64,000 bases of DNA from SIG307 sp964609025 (GCA_964609025.1 CAZSQM010000009.1:1-64000); one strand, 5' to 3'. Shown: positions 44,161 to 53,140, counted from the stretch's first letter. The notes: generated by a model from the sequence alone, not told the origin. Numbers and translations: made by a program.

Positions 44161-44798
44161 ATCACGTCCCCTCCCATAAAAAGCAACATTCCCAGTGCTT
44201 CAAACACTCCTATCACAATAATGCATATTTTTCCTGTCAAACCGGGCTTTTTTATTTCAACCGGGGAAAGGAACCCCGCTCCCACCAAAAGCAGGAGTAT
44301 CGGAAAACAAAGCACATTTTTACAAACTTTATAATCATATAACATATAAACGATTGGCAGCAATATGGCGATGGTCGTCACCGGAACCCCCAGAAAACTT
44401 TTCCGTTTTCCCGCAGTCCGGCCCTGTCTTTCTTCCTCCAACACATTATAATAAGCCAGGCGAATCAGGGCACATAAAACAAAGAAAGAAGAGATCAGTC
44501 CCGCAAATGCGTTTTTACCGGAAACCATGTACACAAAAATACCGGGTAACACGCCAAAACTTATCAGGTCGCTTAACGAGTCGATTTGGATTCCAAACCT
44601 CTTTTCACTGTCGTTCCTTGTTCTGGTAGAAGCTACCGTACCGTCAAACATATCACACAGACCTGCCAGCATCAGACAGAATACCGCTTTCCAATAATCC
44701 TGGCCTATAACGCTCAATATGCCGTAAAAAGCAAATAACATCCCGCAATAGGTAAGTATCACCGTATAGTCGTAATACCCAACTGCTCTTTTCTTCAT
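44157..44798 (-). CDS. pssA: CDP-diacylglycerol-serine O-phosphatidyltransferase
   Basis: A 213-residue membrane enzyme with the CDP-alcohol motif CDMFDGTVAS...FGIQIDSLSD. The four aspartates are Asp49, Asp52, Asp73 and Asp77. The usual Arg after the Ala is Ser57 here, with Arg two residues later, and the spacing to the glycine is longer than in Bacillus. About six membrane segments follow. The product is the substrate for Psd encoded directly downstream. Confidence 0.88.
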   Translation of the reverse strand: MKKRAVGYYDYTVILTYCGMLFAFYGILSVIGQDYWKAVFCLMLAGLCDMFDGTVASTRTRNDSEKRFGIQIDSLSDLISFGVLPGIFVYMVSGKNAFAGLISSFFVLCALIRLAYYNVLEEERQGRTAGKRKSFLGVPVTTIAILLPIVYMLYDYKVCKNVLCFPILLLLVGAGFLSPVEIKKPGLTGKICIIVIGVFEALGMLLFMGGDVI

Positions 44799-44812
44799 CT
44801 CATCCTTCTCCT

Positions 44813-45370
44813 TTATCGTATCAATCCAAACAAAATACTATATGCCAAAATGCACCAAGGCTTTCCCAGAACAATAATCCATAGAAACCTTTTGCTGTTC
44901 ATTTTCATCAATCCCGAAAAATAACATAAAAAATCATCCGGAAACAGCGGAAGCAGGGTTGCAACAAAAAGGAAACGCTCATACGATTTACTCTTTTCCA
45001 TCCGCTTGCTCCATTTTTTATACAGCTTCTCCGGAAACATCGCCAACACAATGTCAATTCCGTATTTTCTGGCCAGATAATAAGCAATGATAGAACCGAC
45101 GCTGATACCGATATAATTGCACAAAAAACCGACCGTACTTCCGAACGCGACAGCTCCGGCTGCACAGCCCAGATAGCCCGGCACAACCGGCACCACCACC
45201 TGAAATGCCTGAAATACAGTAAGGATTACCGGCGCCGCTATTCCAAACCCTTTCATGTAGGTTTGCAAATCTTCCACGGAAGTGAACTTCTGCTGAAAAA
45301 ACTGTTTCAGTAATAGGAGCAGTACCACAACAACTCCTACCATAATCCATATTCGAATTTTCTTATTCAC
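44813..45370 (-). CDS. TVP38/TMEM64 (VTT-domain) membrane protein
   Basis: A 185-residue protein with about five hydrophobic segments and the VTT features VVPVVPGYLGCAAGAVAFGS and LLPLFPDDFLCYFSGLMKM. VTT/DedA-related proteins are involved in phospholipid flipping. The start is a GTG overlapping the upstream TGA (GTGA). It lies in an operon of phospholipid genes, which suits that role. Confidence 0.85.
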   Translation of the reverse strand: MNKKIRIWIMVGVVVVLLLLLKQFFQQKFTSVEDLQTYMKGFGIAAPVILTVFQAFQVVVPVVPGYLGCAAGAVAFGSTVGFLCNYIGISVGSIIAYYLARKYGIDIVLAMFPEKLYKKWSKRMEKSKSYERFLFVATLLPLFPDDFLCYFSGLMKMNSKRFLWIIVLGKPWCILAYSILFGLIR

Positions 45371-46050
45371 GCAGCGTCCCCCCCTCCCAGCAGCCTATTA
45401 CTTATCTTTGATATGCTATCCCCATACCATTTTGAAAGTCCGCTTTTTCCGACAAACCAATAGCTTCCCTCCGCAAGTCCGATTCCGGCAAAGACATCAA
45501 CCAGTACATGCTGCTTTGTCGTAAGCGTTGATATACAGATACTGACCGCCATCAAAGCAGAGAGTACTGTGTACCATTTTGGTATTCTTTTGTTTTCTCT
45601 TACGGCAATAAAGCAGAACCAGCTCGTCAGACAATGTATGGACGGAAACAGATTGTCCGCCGCATCGATACGGTATAACCATGTCATCATTACATCCCAG
45701 ATAGAATTTCCTTCAATGGGCGGTCTTACGTTTGTTGTCGGAAATAGCAAAAAGCATAACAAACAAACCAGCTTTGCCAGCAAATCGGCACTCATAAAGC
45801 GAAACGCAGTTTCCCGGTTCTGACGGCATCCGAGTATGTAATTTACAATCCAAACGATATAGCACCCCCAATAGATCACAATGGTCCACGGAATAAACGG
45901 TATCCGGTCGTCTAAGCTGTTTGAAAGATTATAGTGTGTACTTTCGCTCATCAATACTCTGGTACCGTAATAGGTTATGGCATTGCAGACCACTGTCAGA
46001 ATTAACGGCAGCCACATAACCCTTGGTATCACTTCCCTCTTCTTTTGCAT
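45367..46050 (-). CDS. PAP2-superfamily phosphatase-like membrane protein
   Basis: A 227-residue protein with six membrane segments and two PAP2-type motifs: NLFPSIHCLTSWF (Ser-His) and STLTTKQHVLVDVFAG (His-x3-Asp). It may dephosphorylate a lipid or act in inositol- or other phospholipid metabolism. It is the first gene of the cluster with VTT, pssA and psd. The ATG has AAGGAG. Confidence 0.82.
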   Translation of the reverse strand: MQKKREVIPRVMWLPLILTVVCNAITYYGTRVLMSESTHYNLSNSLDDRIPFIPWTIVIYWGCYIVWIVNYILGCRQNRETAFRFMSADLLAKLVCLLCFLLFPTTNVRPPIEGNSIWDVMMTWLYRIDAADNLFPSIHCLTSWFCFIAVRENKRIPKWYTVLSALMAVSICISTLTTKQHVLVDVFAGIGLAEGSYWFVGKSGLSKWYGDSISKISNRLLGGGDAA

Positions 46051-46132
46051 TTATCTCTCCTTTTCCGAAGAAGCGCCGATTCATTCGGTATCCGGTGAAT
46101 ACCGGTCCGAAAAACAGCGTTCTCCGATGTAA

Positions 46133-46174
46133 TCAGTAGTTTCCCCGAATCCGGCTTCCCTGCAGCCGGACCAT
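46133..46174 (-). CDS. Possible 13-codon leader ORF before the phospholipid operon
   Basis: ATG with a strong AAAGGAGAG site encodes MVRLQGSRIRGNY and ends 82 bp before the PAP2 gene. It lies just after a TATAAA element. It may be a leader peptide or a chance ORF. No homologue known to me. Confidence 0.3.
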   Translation of the reverse strand: MVRLQGSRIRGNY

Positions 46175-46194
46175 TTTTCTCTCCTTTCTTTCAC

Positions 46195-46200
46195 TTTATA
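46195..46200 (-). promoter_or_regulatory. Possible -10 element of the phospholipid operon
   Basis: TATAAA occurs on the minus strand 20 bp before the 13-codon ORF. No standard -35 is seen at the proper distance, which fits an activated promoter. Confidence 0.35.
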
Positions 46201-46228
46201 CTACACTTCTTAATAAGCCCTTTACTCA

Positions 46229-46247
46229 TTTCTTAAATTTTTCTTAA
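46229..46247 (-). promoter_or_regulatory. 11-bp-period direct repeat, response-regulator-like site
   Basis: On the minus strand TTAAGAAA is repeated with an 11-bp period (TTAAGAAA, three bases, TTAAGAAA). OmpR/PhoB-type activators bind such repeats upstream of -10 elements; here the repeats end 28 bp before TATAAA. It overlaps the last codons of the flavodoxin gene, so coding constraint could explain part of it. Confidence 0.35.
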
Positions 46248-46820
46248 AAAAGAATCGCTTTGAATATCGAAATCTCCTCTAAAAAACCGCACAATCTCCT
46301 TCACTCCGTTCACCGCCTGCTCGTCCTCGATTGCAGGCACCCTGTCCGTATTATGGCTGAACACCGCCGGATATAGTTTATGACAATTCATTAAATGCAG
46401 AAGGGTGCAGGCAGTTTCATAGGGTTTATCCATTCTTCCGTCGCCGCCGCCCACCAAAATGACCGCACCCTTCTTCGGTTTTACAATACACTTCTCGTTT
46501 CGGAAAAAACCGGAGCAAAAATAAGTTTGAAGTCTGCTTCCCACATCCAGCAGCTTTCCGGTCAGCTCCGAAAAATAAATCGGCGAAGCAATCAAAATAT
46601 TATCACATTCTTCAAGGTATGCATATACCTCCTGCATTTCATCGTGAATCGAGCAGCCTCGATTTTTCTTACAATATCTGCAATCCACACAAGGCGAAAT
46701 ATTGCAACGATAGGCATTTACAATCTTGTATTCTCCCGCAAGGTTATCGGTCACTATCTTAAGAAGACTTTCCGTATCCCCGTTCACCCGTGGGGAGCCG
46801 TTTAAAATTAACGTTTTCAC
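46233..46820 (-). CDS. Flavodoxin-fold NAD(P)H oxidoreductase
   Basis: A 195-residue protein with the flavodoxin-like start KTLILNGSPRVNGDT for FMN phosphate binding, a cysteine-rich CVDCRYCKKNRGC segment resembling the iron-sulfur flavoprotein motif, and SPIYFSELTG. It is an NADPH-dependent FMN reductase or Isf-like protein. The probable start is a GTG at 46820 with AGGG upstream; the frame is open to 46868 without a good ATG. Confidence 0.8.
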   Translation of the reverse strand: MKTLILNGSPRVNGDTESLLKIVTDNLAGEYKIVNAYRCNISPCVDCRYCKKNRGCSIHDEMQEVYAYLEECDNILIASPIYFSELTGKLLDVGSRLQTYFCSGFFRNEKCIVKPKKGAVILVGGGDGRMDKPYETACTLLHLMNCHKLYPAVFSHNTDRVPAIEDEQAVNGVKEIVRFFRGDFDIQSDSFLRKI

Positions 46821-46869
46821 TTTTCTTTTCCCTATCCTTTCCTCTGTTTTTTTCTGTTTACAATTCAAA

Positions 46870-46895
46870 ACTGCCGCGCCCGAAAGCGCGGCAGT
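46870..46895 (-). terminator. Terminator of alsT
   Basis: A ten-base stem ACTGCCGCGC/GCGCGGCAGT with a six-base loop, followed on the minus strand by TTTGAATTG. It lies 62 bp after the alsT stop. It also precedes the flavodoxin start. Confidence 0.7.
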
Positions 46896-46956
46896 CCGTC
46901 TTACAAACTATACCTTCGAAAGAAACACGGATTATATCAGCGTTTCCCCATGTATT

Positions 46957-48489
46957 TTATTCCTCACCGTTTCTTACCGCTTCTTCCATAATCTTCTGTA
47001 CTTCTTCATCATTGGAGAGTATCGGTGCTACATCCTTACCCTTAATCTTACGGTCAACGTAGTTGCGTACAATCTTAACCACAACCGGCGACAGTACAAT
47101 GACACCGATCAGGTTCGGAATCATCATCAGACCGTTGAAGGTATCGGAGATATCCCATGCGATGGAAGATGTCATCAGCGCACCGCTTACTACCAGCAAT
47201 ACGAAAATTACCTTATAAATCTTCACACCGGTCATACCGAATAAATACTCCACTGCCTTGCTGCCGTAATGGGACCAACCGAGTACTGTGGTGAATGCAA
47301 ACAGAAGCATTGCAACGGCGATAAACCATTCGCCCGGCCGTCCGAATACATTGCCGAAAGCCTGTGCTACCAGAGTTGCGTCTTTCGTCCCCTCTGCCGC
47401 AAGACCCGTTTCCAAATCAATGGCACCGGAGGAAAGTACAACAACCGCGGTCATGGTACATACAATCATGGTATCTGCAAATACTTCAAAAATACCCCAC
47501 ATACCCTGCTTTACCGGCTCTTTTACGTTGGAGTTCGAGTGAACCATAACAGAAGAACCAAGACCGGCCTCATTGGAGAACGCACCGCGCTTACAGCCCT
47601 GCGTAATGACCGTTTTTATGGTAACACCTACAACAGCGCCTCCTACGGCCTTAATTCCGAACGCAAACTTGAAAATAGCGGCAAACACAGCACCGATTTT
47701 ACCGATATGTACAAAGAAGACAATCAGACAGCCGATTACATATGCAACTGCCATAAACGGAACAACCTTCTCCGCTACCGCTGCAATACGCTGCAAACCG
47801 CCGATAATGATTAACGCCGCAACTACCATAAGCACAAGGCCGATAATCAATGCAACAAGAGAAGCATCGCCTACCACCTTCGGAGCCTCTACATTCTTAA
47901 AGAACGCAGACTCTACGTTAATTACTATTTTGTTAATCTGGCCCATATTTCCGATACCAAAGGATGCCAGAATCGCAAAAATCGCAAACAATACCGCAAG
48001 CACACTGCCGATTGCCTTACATCCCTTCTTCTTCCCCAGACCGTCCTTTAAGTAATACATCGGGCCGCCGGACCACTCGCCGTTTTTATTTCTGCGGCGA
48101 TAGTAGATACCAAGTACATTTTCGGAGAAGTTGGTCATCATACCGAGAAATGCCATAATCCACATCCAGAACACCGCACCCGGACCGCCGACTACGATAG
48201 CCGCTGCCACACCGGCGATATTACCGGTACCGATTGTTGCAGCCAGAGCCGTACACAACGCCTGGAACTGGGAAACCGAGCCCTTATCCTTCTTGTTGTG
48301 CGTATCCCTCTTAAACACGCTTGCAATCGTCTTCGTCCACCAGTGCTTTAAATGACTGATTTGGAAAACACGTGTTACAATTGTCATGAGTAAACCGGTT
48401 CCGAATAAAAGAATCAATCCAACCTGTACCCACACAAAATCGTTTACCTTACCGTTAATTTCGGTAAGAAGTTCCAAAAAACCTTTCAT
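46957..48489 (-). CDS. alsT: Sodium:alanine/glycine symporter (AGCS family)
   Basis: A 510-residue transporter with around eleven hydrophobic segments. Family signatures are ALAATIGTGNIAGVA and GAVFWMWIMAFLGMMTNFSEN, and the late GAFSNEAGLGSS. It imports alanine or glycine with Na+. The glycine riboswitch in its leader suggests glycine as a physiological substrate. The ATG at 48489 has AGGAGG; the frame remains open a further 22 codons inside the riboswitch. Confidence 0.95.
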   Translation of the reverse strand: MKGFLELLTEINGKVNDFVWVQVGLILLFGTGLLMTIVTRVFQISHLKHWWTKTIASVFKRDTHNKKDKGSVSQFQALCTALAATIGTGNIAGVAAAIVVGGPGAVFWMWIMAFLGMMTNFSENVLGIYYRRRNKNGEWSGGPMYYLKDGLGKKKGCKAIGSVLAVLFAIFAILASFGIGNMGQINKIVINVESAFFKNVEAPKVVGDASLVALIIGLVLMVVAALIIIGGLQRIAAVAEKVVPFMAVAYVIGCLIVFFVHIGKIGAVFAAIFKFAFGIKAVGGAVVGVTIKTVITQGCKRGAFSNEAGLGSSVMVHSNSNVKEPVKQGMWGIFEVFADTMIVCTMTAVVVLSSGAIDLETGLAAEGTKDATLVAQAFGNVFGRPGEWFIAVAMLLFAFTTVLGWSHYGSKAVEYLFGMTGVKIYKVIFVLLVVSGALMTSSIAWDISDTFNGLMMIPNLIGVIVLSPVVVKIVRNYVDRKIKGKDVAPILSNDEEVQKIMEEAVRNGEE

Positions 48490-48499
48490 AAAAATCCTC

Positions 48500-48590
48500 C
48501 TGTCCTTTTGCCTGAGAGATCGGCGGCTCTGCCGCCTTACACCTTCGGCGTTCATCTGTAATGAATCTCTCCAAGATTATGAGCATTCAA
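48500..48590 (-). promoter_or_regulatory. Glycine riboswitch (single aptamer) of alsT
   Basis: The minus strand shows the diagnostic parts in order: TTGGAGAGA, GCCGAAGGTG, a GGCGGC/GCCGCC hairpin and ATCTCTCAGGCAAAAGGACAG. Only one aptamer is present, ending directly before the AGGAGG site of alsT, which suggests translational control. No intrinsic terminator is seen between aptamer and gene. Confidence 0.92.
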
Positions 48591-48603
48591 CGCCCACAAA
48601 AAA

Positions 48604-48632
48604 ATCATATAGGACAGGAGGTATTTTGTCAA
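48604..48632 (-). promoter_or_regulatory. Promoter of the glycine riboswitch-alsT unit
   Basis: TTGACA (48632-48627) and TATGAT (48609-48604) are 17 bases apart on the minus strand, placing the start at about 48597, just before the aptamer. The spacer contains CCTCCTGTCCT, the exact complement of the alsT ribosome-binding region. Confidence 0.85.
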
Positions 48633-48699
48633 GATTTCTTAACAACTATTTGCAAATTTCTTTCCGCTGCGCCGGGATTTTGGCAAAGCGTTTTGCTTC

Positions 48700-49131
48700 C
48701 TACAAATATGCCTGCAGCCGCCGCATAAAGTCTTCTTCCTCTTTGATGATCCGCTCCGCCAGATTTCTGCTCTCCGGTGCGGCATTCCGAAATTCATTTA
48801 ACTTTCCGGCAAGGGACTGCATGCCCATATTACAGCCGTCCGTCATAATCTTGGCAACCTCTTTGTTTCCCTTGTTCAGCCGCATCTTCGTTTCCGTACT
48901 GAGTTTTGAAAAAGCAGCCGCCATCAGAGTCGGTTCCTTCTCCTTTTCGCCGTTTTCTTCTAACAGTTTTGCGCTTTCCGCCTCAAACCCCTCATGCTTT
49001 TCCTTACTCTCACGAATCAATTGTTCCAAGCCCGTGTCGGTAACAAATTTCTGAATCTGCGTCATGCTGTTTATTGCCATTTTGCAACCCGAATTGCATT
49101 CCTGCAACAATCTTCTGGTATCTTCCTGCAT
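48700..49131 (-). CDS. Hypothetical helical protein (143 aa)
   Basis: The protein starts MQEDTRRLLQECNSGCKMAI and is almost wholly helical, with Met/Cys-containing segments (CNMGMQSLAGKLNEF) and a Glu-rich centre. The pattern suggests a four-helix bundle of ferritin-like or DUF2383-like type, but I cannot assign a family. The ATG has AAGG upstream. Neighbours give no clue. Confidence 0.55.
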   Translation of the reverse strand: MQEDTRRLLQECNSGCKMAINSMTQIQKFVTDTGLEQLIRESKEKHEGFEAESAKLLEENGEKEKEPTLMAAAFSKLSTETKMRLNKGNKEVAKIMTDGCNMGMQSLAGKLNEFRNAAPESRNLAERIIKEEEDFMRRLQAYL

Positions 49132-49211
49132 TGCGCCACCTTCCTTCTTACTGTTTTGCGGATACTATTTGCAAAAACAAGCCGGTTTATTCAGCGAATG
49201 CCGTCGAAGTT

Positions 49212-50063
49212 TTACAAAACCGCAATCACAATCCCCGCAATAATCACGGCCGCACAAAACAGCTTATACGCAATATTTTTTTCCTTGAAAATAAATTTCC
49301 CGGCCAGAATCGTTACCACGCAGCCCGCCTGTTTCAGCAATGTCATAATCGTCACCTTACTGTCTGCGGACTGGTTTGCAATAAAAAGCGCTTTGTCGCC
49401 GATAATAAACAGCACGCTTAAAATCCAAATCCAGTAATTTTTTAACGCATCGTAAAGCCTGATTTTTGTCTTGGAAATCAGAATATAGAGTGCATAAAAC
49501 AGCACCAGAAACAGCATATACCAGAACTGTAACTGCGTACTCGTTACGGTCTGCATCAGGACTTTATCCATCGTGCCGGACACGCCGTTTAAAAGGCAGG
49601 ATAGCAAGGCAAAACAAACGATTTTCGTATCTGTCCTTTCCGAACGGTCCTCCTTCGCGCCCTTTCGGTACCTGCACAATAAAAGTCCGGTACATACAAA
49701 GGTCAGTCCTACCATCTGCCAAAACGACATACGCTCTCCCAGCAAAAGCACTCCCATCAGCGTTGAAAAAATCACCCGGGACAAATCAAGAAGCCCGTAA
49801 AGACTAATCGGCATTTTTTTGATTGCCTTAAAACTCAGAATCCACGCCACAAAAATCACAAAGGATTTGAGGGCAATCAAAAGCATGGTACGCCACTCCA
49901 CACCGCCCGCTTTCGGTGCGCTTGGTGCAACCATCAGAAAAGAAAGCAGGGTATAGACAAACAGCACTTCCAACACCGTATTCTTTTCCATTGATTTTTT
50001 CTTTACAATTTCGCGCACTCCCTTTAAAATCCCGTACAGAAGTACCAACCAGATCCACAACAT
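49212..50063 (-). CDS. EamA/DMT-superfamily transporter
   Basis: A 283-residue protein with ten hydrophobic helices in two halves, each ending in a motif such as GVLLLGERMSFWQMVGLTFVCTG and the corresponding GKFIFKEKNIAYKLFCAAVII (in pieces). Members export metabolites or amino acids. The ATG at 50063 is behind GTAGGAGA; an upstream TTG is less likely. Confidence 0.85.
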   Translation of the reverse strand: MLWIWLVLLYGILKGVREIVKKKSMEKNTVLEVLFVYTLLSFLMVAPSAPKAGGVEWRTMLLIALKSFVIFVAWILSFKAIKKMPISLYGLLDLSRVIFSTLMGVLLLGERMSFWQMVGLTFVCTGLLLCRYRKGAKEDRSERTDTKIVCFALLSCLLNGVSGTMDKVLMQTVTSTQLQFWYMLFLVLFYALYILISKTKIRLYDALKNYWIWILSVLFIIGDKALFIANQSADSKVTIMTLLKQAGCVVTILAGKFIFKEKNIAYKLFCAAVIIAGIVIAVL

Positions 50064-50129
50064 CTTCTTATCTCCTACAACCGTTTGTTTCCGGCCGTTC
50101 AAAGCCGATTTTTATCTTAAAGAAATCGT

Positions 50130-51602
50130 TTACGCTTTCAGCTTGTACACCTTATCCCTTTCCGTCCCCTCTATCGTAACGATACCCTCCGCCGCCAGTT
50201 CCGCAAGGTACTGCCGCGCGCGCAACGGTTTCAGAGGAATATGTTCCGCAATCTCCGCCGCGTCTGCGCTGACATGATACGTCAGGTATTCTATCATTCT
50301 CTGCTTGTGGATACGCTTCATCGCCAGGCTTTTCCCATCTATTTTAATTGCCTTTACCTTGCCCCCCGGTCTTCTGCGCGGTCTTTTTCCGCCTCCTTCC
50401 GTAAGGTCAAAGGTAACGGTAATCCGCTCCGGGGCAAAGCTCTCGGTAATTCTCGGCGCGCAGCGGTTCTGTGCTTTCCATGTACTGTAAATAGTTAAAA
50501 TACCGTTGCCGGCGCCTTCCCCGATTGTAAGGAAGTGAAACATCCGCGCCAACGCCGCATTTCGCGGGTCGGACACGCCGCCGCTTTTTGCGTCCGCAAG
50601 GTCGATACGAAACCCGCCCGGATTGGAAAGAGAAATCTCCTGTTTTGTTTTCACAATCACAACACCGCCGAAGCCCCGGTAATCCGCATTCACAAGGCAG
50701 TTCAGCAGCGCCTCCCGCAAAGCGGCCGCCAAGGCTGCATTTTCCTTTCGCCCGACCGCTCCGGGCGGTTCCGGCTTCTCTATTCCCCGCACAAGCCTCT
50801 CCCCCACAAGAGAATAGAACTCATATACATTGGCGCAGCAGGAAACCGGGTGACAGAGAACCTCCCCTTCCCCGTCAAGCCGTTCTTCATATACAAGCGC
50901 ATAGGAAGGGTACTCCTTTTCAATCTCCCGCACCCGCCCGAACATCAAAAGTCCGGCCGCCGTCGGATGCAGCTTCCCGTCCGCGCCTCTGCCGGTTGCT
51001 CCGAGCTTATACAAAAACTCGGCGTCGTCAAGACTTTCCCATGTATGTCCCGGACGTTCCCGCCTCATACAGTCACGATAACGGCATATCGTGTCATCAT
51101 CAAACACATCCGGCGTCATTGCCTCGAGAAGCTCCATATCCTGAGTTTCCATCGCGGCATCGCGAAACATTGCCTCGACTTCCTCTTTCGTACACTTGTA
51201 ATCCCCTTCGCCGTTTCTGCGGTAAGAACCGGAAAACGGGTCCTTATCAATAAATACCGGCTTGTCATACCGTTCTGCCCGGGGTACGGTAATTACAATG
51301 ATACGGTTGCCGTTTACTACCTCCACGGCCACATGAGCAGCGGAAAGAATATTGACGCTGACTTTCCCCGAATGGTTCATAATCTCCCAGAACTCCGCAA
51401 TCAGCTGCTCCGGGTCGGGAAGATTCACCGGGTGAAGGGATTTGTCCTTATGCTCCTCCACGCCCAGCAAAATCACGCCGCCAAGCGTATTCGCAAAGGC
51501 GGAATAAGTTTCCCAGAGGCTCTTTGGCAGACCGCCGAGCGCTCTCTTTGCCTCAATCCGGTTATTCTCTCTATAATTTTCAATATGTAACACATCAATC
51601 AT
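50130..51602 (-). CDS. AlbA_2/Schlafen-domain regulator with ATPase and wHTH regions
   Basis: A 490-residue protein. The N-terminal AlbA_2 domain reads ENNRIEAKRALGGLPKSLWETYSAFANTLGG (in pieces) with GVILLGVEE. The central part contains a histidine-kinase-like ATPase fragment (REALLNCLVNADYRG, then NPGGFRI). The C-terminus (about 410-490) looks like a winged helix. Such proteins act as transcription regulators; some act in phage defence. The ATG at 51602 has GGAGG. Confidence 0.82.
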   Translation of the reverse strand: MIDVLHIENYRENNRIEAKRALGGLPKSLWETYSAFANTLGGVILLGVEEHKDKSLHPVNLPDPEQLIAEFWEIMNHSGKVSVNILSAAHVAVEVVNGNRIIVITVPRAERYDKPVFIDKDPFSGSYRRNGEGDYKCTKEEVEAMFRDAAMETQDMELLEAMTPDVFDDDTICRYRDCMRRERPGHTWESLDDAEFLYKLGATGRGADGKLHPTAAGLLMFGRVREIEKEYPSYALVYEERLDGEGEVLCHPVSCCANVYEFYSLVGERLVRGIEKPEPPGAVGRKENAALAAALREALLNCLVNADYRGFGGVVIVKTKQEISLSNPGGFRIDLADAKSGGVSDPRNAALARMFHFLTIGEGAGNGILTIYSTWKAQNRCAPRITESFAPERITVTFDLTEGGGKRPRRRPGGKVKAIKIDGKSLAMKRIHKQRMIEYLTYHVSADAAEIAEHIPLKPLRARQYLAELAAEGIVTIEGTERDKVYKLKA

Positions 51603-51766
51603 AGTCTGCCTCCTCCTAATATAGTTATTGTAGCACAGCATTTAAGAAAAGAATAGAAAATTTCAAAACAAAATAAAATCCATTTCGTTCCGCTGCCGCT
51701 TTTGCCCAGAGAACTCCATGGATTTCATTTCACATTACCGTCCGACGCCGCGCCTTTACCGGCCGC

Positions 51767-53068
51767 CTATAAAATATCAATATACTCGCCGCTCAACGCT
51801 TTGTTCATACTTCTGACCGCACAGAATTTACCGCACATGGAACAGCTTTCTTCAATTTCCGGCTTCCGCTCCTCACGAATCCTTTTCGCTGTTTCCGGGT
51901 CAAGGGAACATTCCCACTGCTTTTCCCAGTCAAAGGTTCTTCTTGCGTCCGCCATTTTATCATCAATATCTCTTGCATGCGGGACATGCTTTGCAATATC
52001 GGCAGCATGCGCGGCTATTTTGGACGCAATAATTCCCTGCTTTACATCCTCTACATTCGGCAGTGCAAGATGCTCCGCAGGCGTAACATAGCAAAGAAAT
52101 GCCGCTCCTGCCGACGCTGCAACCGCCCCGCCGATGGCAGAGGTAATATGGTCATACCCCGGCGCAATGTCTGTTACAAGCGGTCCCAGCACATAAAACG
52201 GCGCTCCCAGGCAGATTGTCTGCTGCAGCTTCATATTCGCTTCAATCTGGTCAAGCGGCATATGCCCCGGACCCTCAATCATTACCTGCACATCCTTTTC
52301 CCATGCGCGCTTTGTCAGTTCTCCCAGACGAACCAGTTCTTCAATCTGGCATACGTCACTGGCGTCTGCCAGACAGCCCGGGCGGCAGGCGTCCCCCAGA
52401 GAAATCGTCACATCATACTCTCTGCATATCTCCAGAATTTCATCGTAATACTCATAAAACGGATTTTCGTTTCCGGTCATGCTCATCCAGGCAAAAATCA
52501 AAGAACCGCCCCGGGATACAATATTCATCTTCCTTTTGTGCTTCTTGATCTGTTCGATTGTTTTGCGGGTAATGCCGCAGTGAAGCGTTACAAAGTCTAC
52601 TCCGTCCTCCGCATGCAGCCGGACAACATCAATAAAATCCTTCGCGGTAAGCGTAGCGAGATCCCGCTGATAATGAATCACGCTGTCGTATACCGGAACC
52701 GTTCCTATCATGGCCGGGCATTCGCTCGTCAGCTTTCTTCGGAACGGCTGCGTATTGCCGTGAGAGGAAAGGTCCATAATCGCTTCGGCACCCAGATTCA
52801 CGGCAGCCATTACCTTTTCCATTTCAATGTCATAGTCTTTGCAATCTCTTGAAACACCCAGATTTACATTGATTTTTGTACGAAGCATGGAACCGACGCC
52901 GTTCGGCTCCAGACATTTATGTAGTCTGTTTGCGCAGATTGCAACCTGTCCCTTGGCAACAAGCTCACGAATTTCTTCCTCACTGCGGTATTCTTTTTTG
53001 GCAACCGCCTTCATTTCCTCCGTGATGATTCCTTTTTTCGCCGCTTCCATTTGTGTGTGATATGTCAT
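51767..53068 (-). CDS. thiC: Phosphomethylpyrimidine synthase
   Basis: A 433-residue radical-SAM enzyme with the C-terminal cluster motif CSMCGKFC (C-x2-C-x4-C) and landmarks MDLSSHGNT, HCGITRK, RGGSLIFAWM and EGPGHMPLDQI. It converts aminoimidazole ribotide to the HMP phosphate part of thiamine. Its leader contains a TPP riboswitch and a terminator. No other thiamine genes are in the window. Confidence 0.97.
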   Translation of the reverse strand: MTYHTQMEAAKKGIITEEMKAVAKKEYRSEEEIRELVAKGQVAICANRLHKCLEPNGVGSMLRTKINVNLGVSRDCKDYDIEMEKVMAAVNLGAEAIMDLSSHGNTQPFRRKLTSECPAMIGTVPVYDSVIHYQRDLATLTAKDFIDVVRLHAEDGVDFVTLHCGITRKTIEQIKKHKRKMNIVSRGGSLIFAWMSMTGNENPFYEYYDEILEICREYDVTISLGDACRPGCLADASDVCQIEELVRLGELTKRAWEKDVQVMIEGPGHMPLDQIEANMKLQQTICLGAPFYVLGPLVTDIAPGYDHITSAIGGAVAASAGAAFLCYVTPAEHLALPNVEDVKQGIIASKIAAHAADIAKHVPHARDIDDKMADARRTFDWEKQWECSLDPETAKRIREERKPEIEESCSMCGKFCAVRSMNKALSGEYIDIL

Positions 53069-53094
53069 CCAACTGCACCTCTCTCAAAATATTA

Positions 53095-53125
53095 AAAACG
53101 GAACGCCTGAAATGGCGCTCCGTTT
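53095..53125 (-). terminator. Riboswitch-controlled terminator of thiC
   Basis: On the minus strand AAACGGAGCGCC pairs with GGCGTTCCGTTT and is followed by TTAAT. It is between the TPP aptamer and the thiC ribosome-binding site, the usual expression platform for attenuation. Confidence 0.8.
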
Positions 53126-53140
53126 GAATCCGTGATATAC

